Of a stretch of DNA of 14,484 nt, positions 7,085 through 13,300 are shown in pieces; the stretch's first letter is position 1, and the number at the start of each line of letters is the position of its first letter. Source of the DNA: an uncultured Acetatifactor sp. (GTDB lineage: Bacteria > Bacillota > Clostridia > Lachnospirales > Lachnospiraceae); NCBI GenBank assembly GCA_947631715.1, contig CANRMK010000016.1:1-14484 (forward strand), read 5' to 3'. The position numbers were made by a program, and so were the translations under genes. A model generated the notes under the pieces. The model was not told the origin of the DNA. It saw nothing but the letters and a program-made list of their open reading frames with translations, and ran no database searches.

Positions 7085-9642
7085 AAAGAAAGATCTGGAA
7101 GAGGGCAGGGAGCATCCTGCTGGCAATGACACTGACGATTGGATGCCTTGCCGGCTGCGGTAAGGGCAGCGGGGACGGAAACCGTGGAGGAAACGGCGGA
7201 GGCGGTGGCGGAAGCGCCGCAAATGCCAGTCTGGCGAAAGAGCATGTGTACCGCTATCAGGAGCTGGAGCTGCCGGAGTTCGGAGGAGATGACCTCGGCG
7301 TGCAGGCGCTGGTAAAGACGGACGATAAGCTGCGTCTTCTTGTGACGGTCTATAACTGGAATCAGAACAGCCAGACGGATTTCCGACTGGTGTCCATGAA
7401 CTTTGACGGCTCCGATATGGAGGCGGTGCAGCTTGATGTGCCGGACACAAGGCCGGAGGGTGTGCCGGATACGGCAGATCTTTCGGAGAATGAGTCCCAG
7501 GAGGATGGAACCAATCTTCCTGCGCCCGGAGCGGGAGCCCGCACCGAAACTGCTGAAAATGAGGGAGACGGGGAAGATGAGGAGGCCGGAGAGGACACTT
7601 CGGAAGACGCCGGGCCGGAGCCGGATATGACTGTAGAATCCACCGCTTATGAGTATACCGGATGCGGCAATTTTGTCCTGGGCAGCAACAGTATTTACGC
7701 GCTGCGCAATTACAACTATGAAGACTATTCGGACGAGACGAATCCCGTGTCCGTCAGTGCGAACTATCTCTGCTGCTGGAATTACGATGGAAGCCTGCGC
7801 TGGGAGACGGATCTGGGCGAGCTGAGCACGGAGGATGAATACATCTATATCCAGACGATGGCGGAGACGGCGGACGGGGGTGTGAACATCCTCATGAACG
7901 GAAACGACAGTTATCTGCAGAAAGCGGAGGCGGACGGTACGCTGGGGGAGAGAAAGACACTGGCCAAAGAGGTCTATAACGCGCTGCAGAGCGGCACAAT
8001 GATCTCGAAAGCGGACGGCAAGTTCCTGGCGGTGTATTACAGCGAAGATTATGTGAAGCAGTATATCGCGGAATTCGACATGGAGGCAGGGACTCTCGGA
8101 GAGCCTGTGGAGCTGCCGGCCGCCATTGCTTACGGCGGTTTCGGAGCCATGAATTCAGGGGTGTCCTCGGATCTGATCTATGTGACCAGCAACGGCGTTT
8201 TCGGCTACAACCTAGGAGATGACCAGGGAGTGGAAAAGATGAATTTCGTCAACTCGGACGTGGCGCTCACCTCCATGCAGTCCGTGTTGGAGTTAGATAA
8301 GGACACGATCGTGGGCGTGTTCTATGACAACGCCACCAACACCACCAAGGCGGGGCTTTTCACTTATGTTCCGCCGGAGGAGATCCCAGACAAAAAGGTG
8401 CTGGTGCTGGCGGCAAGCTATGTAGGCTATGACATCAGGAACCGGGCGGTGGAATTCAACCGCAGCAGCCAGGAATACAGGATCATCGTCAAGGATTATT
8501 CCGCCTACAATACAAATGAGGACTACTCGGCCGGCATGAACCAGCTGGACAGCGATATCCTGACGGGCAATATGCCAGATATCATCGAACTGAACGACTC
8601 GAGAATGGACGTGAACAAATATATCTCTAAAGGTCTTCTTGCAGATATCGGAAAGCTGATCGAGGAGGACGAGGAGCTGTCCCAGGTGGAATTTGTGCAG
8701 AATGTACTTGACGCATATTCCGTGGACGGAAAGCTCTATCAGATCATTCCCAGCTTTGGCGTCCGCACCATGGTCGCAAAGGAATCCCTGGTGGGAGACA
8801 AGACCACCTGGACCATGCAGGAGATGCTGGATATCCTGGATACTCTGCCGGAGGGGGCCGTGGCCGTAGATTCTATGACAAGGGCCTGGTTCATGGAATT
8901 GATGATGAATTTCTGCGGCAGCGACTTCGTGGACGTGGATACCGGAAAGTGCAATTTCAACACGGAGAACTTTATCGCAATGATGGAGTTTGCCAAGAGC
9001 CTGCCGGAGGAGATCAATTACGATGACGATTATTGGTTGAATTATGACGGCATGGCGCTGCTTCGAGAAAACAAGGTGCTGATGTCACAGTCCTCCATCT
9101 ACAGGATCCGGGACGAGAACCAGTTCATAAACGGCACCTATGGAGGGGACATGGCCTTTATCGGATTCCCCACGGACAGCGGAAAGGGCAGTGTGGTGGA
9201 GGCTTACGACACCTATGTGATCTCCGCAAAATCGGAGAATGTGGACGGCGCATGGGAGTTCCTGCGCTATTACCTGACGCAGGACTATCAGGAGACCCTG
9301 GACTATGAGCTGCCCGTCAGGAAAGATGTGTTTGAGGAGAAGGCCCAGGAGGCTACCCAGAAGCCTTACTACCTGGACGAGAACGGCAACAAGGTGGAGT
9401 ATGACGAGACGTACTGGGTCAACGATGAAGAGATCCCGCTGCCGCCCATGACAAAAGAGCAGGTGGACTGGATCGTAGATTTTGTGTATTCCGTGGATAA
9501 GCCCGTCTATTACAACGAGGATGTGATGAATATCATCAATGAAGAAATGGACGCTTATTTCAAAGATCAGAAGACCGCTCAGGATGTGGCGGGGATCATT
9601 CAGAACAGGGTACAGCTGTTCGTGGATGAGAACGGCGTATAA
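7081..9642 (+). CDS. Beta-propeller-like / family 1 solute-binding lipoprotein
   Basis: Lipid-anchored surface protein of 853 residues, paralogous to the protein at the 5' edge of the window. The signal peptide has a basic start (KRKIWKR), a hydrophobic core and lipobox L-A-G-C, with Cys26 as the predicted lipidation site. A Gly-rich linker follows (about 27-48). Residues about 50-435 form a propeller-like region, interrupted at about 121-183 by a highly acidic low-complexity insert. From about residue 438 (KVLVLAASYVGYD) to the end is a solute-binding domain, with NMPDIIELNDS and the C-terminal MNIINEEMDAYFKDQ. This length is roughly double that of a plain solute-binding protein. The gene is translationally coupled to the MacB-like gene and is the last of the cluster. 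It probably supplies the permeases or senses ligand for the adaptor complex; which of these cannot be told from the sequence. Confidence 0.85.
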   Translation: MKRKIWKRAGSILLAMTLTIGCLAGCGKGSGDGNRGGNGGGGGGSAANASLAKEHVYRYQELELPEFGGDDLGVQALVKTDDKLRLLVTVYNWNQNSQTDFRLVSMNFDGSDMEAVQLDVPDTRPEGVPDTADLSENESQEDGTNLPAPGAGARTETAENEGDGEDEEAGEDTSEDAGPEPDMTVESTAYEYTGCGNFVLGSNSIYALRNYNYEDYSDETNPVSVSANYLCCWNYDGSLRWETDLGELSTEDEYIYIQTMAETADGGVNILMNGNDSYLQKAEADGTLGERKTLAKEVYNALQSGTMISKADGKFLAVYYSEDYVKQYIAEFDMEAGTLGEPVELPAAIAYGGFGAMNSGVSSDLIYVTSNGVFGYNLGDDQGVEKMNFVNSDVALTSMQSVLELDKDTIVGVFYDNATNTTKAGLFTYVPPEEIPDKKVLVLAASYVGYDIRNRAVEFNRSSQEYRIIVKDYSAYNTNEDYSAGMNQLDSDILTGNMPDIIELNDSRMDVNKYISKGLLADIGKLIEEDEELSQVEFVQNVLDAYSVDGKLYQIIPSFGVRTMVAKESLVGDKTTWTMQEMLDILDTLPEGAVAVDSMTRAWFMELMMNFCGSDFVDVDTGKCNFNTENFIAMMEFAKSLPEEINYDDDYWLNYDGMALLRENKVLMSQSSIYRIRDENQFINGTYGGDMAFIGFPTDSGKGSVVEAYDTYVISAKSENVDGAWEFLRYYLTQDYQETLDYELPVRKDVFEEKAQEATQKPYYLDENGNKVEYDETYWVNDEEIPLPPMTKEQVDWIVDFVYSVDKPVYYNEDVMNIINEEMDAYFKDQKTAQDVAGIIQNRVQLFVDENGV

Positions 9643-9691
9643 GTGCGGATTACTATAACTTTCATGATTTTTACCTGATTTTTATTTTTGA

Positions 9692-9758
9692 TGATGTGAG
9701 AAGCGCTTCTCCGCGAAATGCCCTGTGGCATGAACGGTGGGAAGCGCTTCTTACATTA
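9692..9758 (+). terminator. Large stem-loop with palindromic arms between convergent genes (possible terminator)
   Basis: Arms 9692-9709 and 9741-9758 can pair over 18 bases with two G-U wobbles, both of which exist only in plus-strand RNA. Each arm contains the self-palindrome GAAGCGCTTC (9700-9709 and 9741-9750). A small inner hairpin ATGCC/GGCAT occupies the loop. It ends the plus-strand cluster and overlaps the stop of the minus-strand peptidase gene. A T-rich stretch lies before it (9666-9689) rather than after it, so it is not a canonical rho-independent terminator. It may be an mRNA 3'-end structure. Confidence 0.4.
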
Positions 9759-10188
9759 GTTTCAGCGGGATCCCGAGCTTTTCCATATGGCGTTCGGGGG
9801 AAAGCTCCTGCCCGTGGTCTTTCAGCCACTGCCTGTGGATCTTATAATCAGGCATCACGGAAGCCACCTTGTCCCAGAATTCCTTAGAGTGGTTCATGTG
9901 GGTCAGGTGGCAGAGCTCGTGGACTACCACATAATCCAGGATCACCGGGGGCGCAAAGATCAGCCTGTAGTTAAAGGAAAGAGTGCCCCGGGAGGAGCAG
10001 CTCCCCCAGCGGCTTTTCTGATCCCGGACGGAGATGGTATTGTAATGGCCGCCGGTGAGCGGAAGATAAAAGGCGGCTCTCTCTTCAAATATCTTACGGG
10101 CCTGCTCCCTGTATCTGTGTATGTATGCGTCGAGCCGCCTTGCCTCGGCTGGCGTCAGGTCAGCGGTACCGTTCTTTTTTTCTCTCAT
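9751..10188 (-). CDS. YgjP/SprT-like zinc metallopeptidase, short form
   Basis: Predicted cytoplasmic metal-dependent hydrolase of the YgjP-like (M48-related, DUF45) family. The 145 residues include the zinc motif HELCH at 90-94, with a further conserved NHS at 99-101 that supplies the third His. The family-typical RWGSCSSRGTLSFNYRL (60-76) is followed by a hydrophobic strand before the zinc helix. It is shorter than the 200-plus-residue members that carry an N-terminal beta domain. It starts with a charged helix, so only the catalytic part is present. The start is 5 bases after the stop of the transporter gene, with a modest AGGG 9 bases upstream, so co-transcription is likely. The substrate and role are unknown for most of the family. 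The family call is confident and the function is not. Confidence 0.85.
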   Translation of the reverse strand: MREKKNGTADLTPAEARRLDAYIHRYREQARKIFEERAAFYLPLTGGHYNTISVRDQKSRWGSCSSRGTLSFNYRLIFAPPVILDYVVVHELCHLTHMNHSKEFWDKVASVMPDYKIHRQWLKDHGQELSPERHMEKLGIPLKLM

Positions 10189-10193
10189 GGATT

Positions 10194-11357
10194 TCAGCCC
10201 TGCCTGTCTATATTGATCACGGTCTGCAAAAGCGGATCCTTTGAGCGGATCCGGCGCTCTATCTGTTCCGTCAGCTCCCGGTCGGAGAGCGGGCAGCCGT
10301 ACGGGGCCGCCACGTCAAAGAGCAGGCGTGTGCCCTCATGGCAGGAGGCGATACGGAAGTCGTGCATGGTCAGGGAAGCGTCCGTTTCCGAAAGGCACTG
10401 TGCCGCCAGGGCCCGCAGCCGTTCCGTCTCCGCATCGCCTACCCGCACCGGATCCATGTGGATCACGGCCTGGCAGTGAAGCTCCTCCTGAAGCTGATGC
10501 TCAATGTGGTCGATCAGGTCGTGAAGCGTCATCAGATCCCCGTCGGAGGGGACCTCCGCGTGAAGCGAGATCAGGACGTTTCCGGGGCCGTAATTATGTA
10601 CGATCAGATCGTGGAGCCCCAGGATGCCCTCATGGGACAGCACAAGCTCATGGACGCGCTGCACGAATTCCCTGTCCGGGGCCTGCCCTAACAGGGGACT
10701 GACCGCGTCCTTTGCGGCTCCGTAACCGGCGTAGCCGATAAAGAGGCAGACCGCAAGGCCGCACCAGCCGTCTACACAGAGGCCGGTAAAGCGGGAGATC
10801 AGGGCTGCGGCCAACACCACGGCAGTGGCCAGGGCATCGCTTAAAGAGTCCACGGAGGCCGCCCGCATGGCAGTGGAATCCAGGCGTTTTCCAAGCTGCC
10901 TGTTGTACAGGCACATATAGCATTTTACCAGAATGGACAGGGCGAGAAAGCCCAGCACCTGCGGGGAAAAATTGGGAGCCTGGGGATTTCGGATCTTTTC
11001 CAGGGAACTTTTGGCCAGCTCCACCATAGTCACCAGAGTCAGGATGGATACCAGAAACCCGGATATATATTCGATGCGGCCGTGGCCGAACGGATGATCG
11101 GAATCAGGCTTCTGGCCGGAGAGGCGGAAGCCCACCAGCGTCACCACGGAGGAGGCGGCGTCCAGCATATTGTTGAAGGCGTCGGCGGTGACGGAGACGG
11201 AGCCGGAGATAAGTCCCGCCAGGAATTTCCCCAGGGACAGGAACAGGTTCAGGCCGATCCCCACAGCGCCGCAGAGTATGCCGTATGCCCTGCGCACTGA
11301 CGGGTCGGAGGTATTTGGTCGTTTTCCGATAAACAGTCTAGAAAGGAATGTGATCAT
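10194..11357 (-). CDS. Cation diffusion facilitator transporter, probable manganese exporter
   Basis: Membrane antiporter that exports divalent metal in exchange for protons. It is 387 residues, against about 300 for a minimal family member. Several hydrophobic helices occupy roughly residues 25-215. The TM2 motif TADAFNNMLD places Asn62 and Asp66, and the TM5 motif VDSLSD places Asp170 and Asp174, at the transport site. This N-D/D-D combination, without the His of zinc transporters, matches manganese exporters such as streptococcal MntE as far as I know. The HPFGHGRIEYISG motif (88-100) is typical. The C-terminal part (about 220-387) appears to hold two successive ferredoxin-like cytoplasmic domains. 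Start ATG 11357 has AGGAG 7 bases upstream and a promoter at 11399-11427. It is divergent from gpmI. The metal specificity is inferred. Confidence 0.92.
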   Translation of the reverse strand: MITFLSRLFIGKRPNTSDPSVRRAYGILCGAVGIGLNLFLSLGKFLAGLISGSVSVTADAFNNMLDAASSVVTLVGFRLSGQKPDSDHPFGHGRIEYISGFLVSILTLVTMVELAKSSLEKIRNPQAPNFSPQVLGFLALSILVKCYMCLYNRQLGKRLDSTAMRAASVDSLSDALATAVVLAAALISRFTGLCVDGWCGLAVCLFIGYAGYGAAKDAVSPLLGQAPDREFVQRVHELVLSHEGILGLHDLIVHNYGPGNVLISLHAEVPSDGDLMTLHDLIDHIEHQLQEELHCQAVIHMDPVRVGDAETERLRALAAQCLSETDASLTMHDFRIASCHEGTRLLFDVAAPYGCPLSDRELTEQIERRIRSKDPLLQTVINIDRQG

Positions 11358-11364
11358 GGTCGTG

Positions 11365-11369
11365 CTCCT
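11365..11369 (-). promoter_or_regulatory. Ribosome binding site of the metal exporter gene
   Basis: On the minus strand AGGAG ends 7 bases before the ATG at 11357, confirming that start. Confidence 0.75.
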
Positions 11370-11398
11370 GTGTTTTGTTGGATTCGTGTTAATTCAAT

Positions 11399-11427
11399 AT
11401 TTTAGTGCCTTTTTGGGGAAATGGCAA
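11399..11427 (-). promoter_or_regulatory. Sigma-A-type promoter of the exporter/peptidase operon
   Basis: On the minus strand the -35 box is TTGCCA (11422-11427) and the -10 box is TAAAAT (11399-11404), each 5 of 6 to consensus, with a 17-base spacer. The leader would be only about 35 bases, too short for a yybP-ykoY manganese riboswitch, so any metal control would be by a protein regulator. Confidence 0.7.
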
Positions 11428-11439
11428 GACACTTTTCTA

Positions 11440-11468
11440 TTGCACCGCCGGTTCATTCAGTGTATAAT
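11440..11468 (+). promoter_or_regulatory. Sigma-A-type promoter of gpmI
   Basis: TTGCAC (11440-11445) and a perfect TATAAT (11463-11468) are 17 bases apart. The leader to the gpmI start is about 60 bases. Its -35 box lies 12 bases from the -35 box of the divergent exporter promoter, so a regulator bound between them could affect both. Confidence 0.7.
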
Positions 11469-11496
11469 TCTGGAAGAGTTGAACAAAAAATTTTGC

Positions 11497-11514
11497 CCTG
11501 GGCGTGGGCCCGGG
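11497..11514 (+). other. GC-rich leader hairpin upstream of gpmI
   Basis: CCTGGGC and GCCCGGG pair over 7 bases (one U-G) around a 4-base loop, ending 22 bases before the gpmI ATG and just before GGAAAGG (11518-11524), the likely ribosome binding site. It may protect the mRNA 5' end or modulate initiation. Confidence 0.35.
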
Positions 11515-11536
11515 CATGGAAAGGCGTGGTATTATA

Positions 11537-13099
11537 ATGAGCAAGAAACCGGTAGTTTTGATGATCCTGGACGGGTACGGACTGAATGAAAAGAGCGAGG
11601 GGAACGCTGTGGCTTTGGCCAAGACTCCTGTGATGGACAGGCTGATGAGGGAGTATCCTTTTGTAAAGGGAAACGCCAGCGGCATGGCGGTGGGACTGCC
11701 CGAGGGACAGATGGGCAACTCCGAAGTGGGGCATCTGAATATGGGCGCGGGCCGCATCGTATATCAGGAGCTTACCAGGATCACCAAGGAGATCCAGGAC
11801 GGCACCTTTTTTGAGAATCCGGCGCTGTTAAAGGCAGTGGAGAACTGTAAGAAGAACAACAGCTCCCTGCACCTGATGGGGCTTTTGTCGGATGGCGGTG
11901 TGCACAGCCACAATACCCATCTGTACGGGCTTTTGGAGCTGGCGAAGAGAAATGGCCTGGAGAAAGTGTACGTGCACTGCTTCCTGGACGGCCGGGACAC
12001 GCCTCCTGCCAGCGGCAGGGAGTTCGCCGAAGCGCTGAATGGGGAGATGGAGAAGATCGGCGTGGGACGGATCGCCACTGTGATGGGGCGCTATTACGCC
12101 ATGGACAGGGACAACAATTATGACCGGGTAAAGCTGGCATACGACGCTCTGACAAAGGGAGAGGGCCTGACTGCGGCCTGCGGAATCTGCGCGATCCAGG
12201 AGTCTTACGACAGAGGGGAGACAGATGAGTTCGTAAAGCCTACTGTGGTGGTGGAGGACGGAAAGCCGGTGGCCACTGTGGAGGAGGGCGATTCCATCGT
12301 GTTCTTTAACTTCCGGCCCGACCGCGCCAGGGAGATCAGCAGGGCGTTCTGCGATGACGATTTCAAGGGTTTCGACAGAGGGCCCCGCAGGCAGATCACC
12401 TATGTATGCTTCTCCGATTATGACCCCACTATCCCCAATAAGGAGGTGGCGTTCCACAAGATCGCGGTCACGAACACGTTCGGAGAATGGCTGGCGGCCA
12501 ACGGTCTAAGACAGGCCCGGATCGCGGAGACGGAGAAGTACGCCCATGTGACGTTCTTCTTTAACGGCGGCGTGGAGGAGCCCAATGAGGGCGAGGACCG
12601 GATTTTGGTCAATTCTCCCAAGTATGTGCCCACCTACGACAAGAAGCCTCGAATGAGCGCTTACACCGTATGCGATAAGCTCAGTGAGGCCATCACGGCA
12701 AAGGACGAGAACGGCAATCCGGTCTATGATGTGATCATCTGCAACTTTGCAAACCCTGACATGGTGGGACATACCGGTGTGCTGGCGTCGGCCATTGAGG
12801 CTGTTGAGGTGATCGATAAGTGCGTGGGAGAGATCGTGGAGTTTGTGAAGGAAGTGGACGGAGCACTGTTTATCTGCGCGGATCACGGCAATGCGGAACA
12901 GCTTGTGGACTATGAGACAGGAGAGCCTTTCACCGCACATACGACCAACCCCGTGCCTTTCATTCTGGTAAACTATGACGAGGCCTACACTCTGCGGGAG
13001 GGCGGATGCCTGGCGGATATCGTGCCCACTCTGATTGAGATCATGGGCATGGAGCAGCCTGCAGAGATGACCGGAAAGTCATTGCTTGTGCGAAAATAG
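11537..13099 (+). CDS. gpmI: 2,3-bisphosphoglycerate-independent phosphoglycerate mutase
   Basis: Cytoplasmic glycolytic enzyme interconverting 3- and 2-phosphoglycerate, of the alkaline phosphatase superfamily, normally with two manganese ions. The 520 residues are close to the usual 510 or so. Starting at ATG 11537 puts the key residues at the family numbering: metal ligand Asp12 (MILDGYG), phosphorylated Ser62 (GNSEVGHLN) and His123 (GGVHSH). HCFLDGRDTPP, the FRPDRAREI substrate-binding segment, NPDMVGH (Asp408, His412) and ADHGNAEQ (Asp449, His450) are all present, so the enzyme should be active. In-frame starts at 11504 and 11516 would add residues foreign to the family. GGAAAGG lies 12 bases upstream. 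Expression is from its own promoter, not a visible glycolytic operon. Confidence 0.97.
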   Translation: MSKKPVVLMILDGYGLNEKSEGNAVALAKTPVMDRLMREYPFVKGNASGMAVGLPEGQMGNSEVGHLNMGAGRIVYQELTRITKEIQDGTFFENPALLKAVENCKKNNSSLHLMGLLSDGGVHSHNTHLYGLLELAKRNGLEKVYVHCFLDGRDTPPASGREFAEALNGEMEKIGVGRIATVMGRYYAMDRDNNYDRVKLAYDALTKGEGLTAACGICAIQESYDRGETDEFVKPTVVVEDGKPVATVEEGDSIVFFNFRPDRAREISRAFCDDDFKGFDRGPRRQITYVCFSDYDPTIPNKEVAFHKIAVTNTFGEWLAANGLRQARIAETEKYAHVTFFFNGGVEEPNEGEDRILVNSPKYVPTYDKKPRMSAYTVCDKLSEAITAKDENGNPVYDVIICNFANPDMVGHTGVLASAIEAVEVIDKCVGEIVEFVKEVDGALFICADHGNAEQLVDYETGEPFTAHTTNPVPFILVNYDEAYTLREGGCLADIVPTLIEIMGMEQPAEMTGKSLLVRK

Positions 13100-13109
13100 G
13101 TTACTGTTC

Positions 13110-13187
13110 GCAGTCGATCATGATCTGACAGTCAGATGCATCGTGCCTGCACGTAAGTAGATGGCTGGCAGGTCATGATTGGGCTGC
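13110..13187 (+). other. Long imperfect stem-loop with overlapping palindromes, 3' of gpmI
   Basis: Arms 13110-13134 and 13162-13187 pair almost completely, with one bulge (13181) and one A-G mismatch. Four of the pairs are G-U wobbles valid only in plus-strand RNA. The apical part has a small CGTG/CACG hairpin (13142-13153). The left arm is also a chain of palindromes: GATCATGATC (13116-13125), ATCTGACAGTCAGAT (13123-13137) and GATGCATC (13135-13142). No T-run follows on either strand, so it is not a standard terminator. It could be a gpmI 3' untranslated structure, a small RNA or a palindromic repeat unit. Confidence 0.45.
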
Positions 13188-13268
13188 TGCTTGCAGGGTA
13201 TGAAAAACAGATAATATTAGATCCTATTTGAGGAACAGAATCAACATATTTCGAGGGCATGAGCGTGT

Positions 13269-13300
13269 ATCGTCCGTCAGATCAGATTTGACGGAACGAT
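13269..13300 (-). terminator. Stem-loop at the 3' end of the ATPase gene
   Basis: ATCGTCCGTCA (13269-13279) pairs with 13289-13300 over 11 bases with one bulged A, around a 9-base loop, and includes the ATPase stop codon. No U-run follows in the minus-strand RNA, so termination here is tentative. Confidence 0.3.

Noticed and set aside
9695..9758. CcpA (cre) operator pair
   Set aside because: Only the AAGCGCTT core matches; the flanking consensus bases do not, and the site lies between gene ends rather than at a promoter.
11504..11536. Upstream GTG 11504 or ATG 11516 as gpmI start
   Set aside because: Start at 11537 gives the canonical numbering Asp12, Ser62 and His123; the extension overlaps a hairpin and is foreign to the family.
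11533..11538. Second TATAAT overlapping the gpmI start codon
   Set aside because: No -35 box is found 16-18 bases upstream, and transcripts from it would start inside the coding region.
13191..13217. Promoter-like TTGCAG ... GATAAT or TAATAT downstream of gpmI
   Set aside because: Spacers are only 13-15 bases and no plus-strand gene follows.
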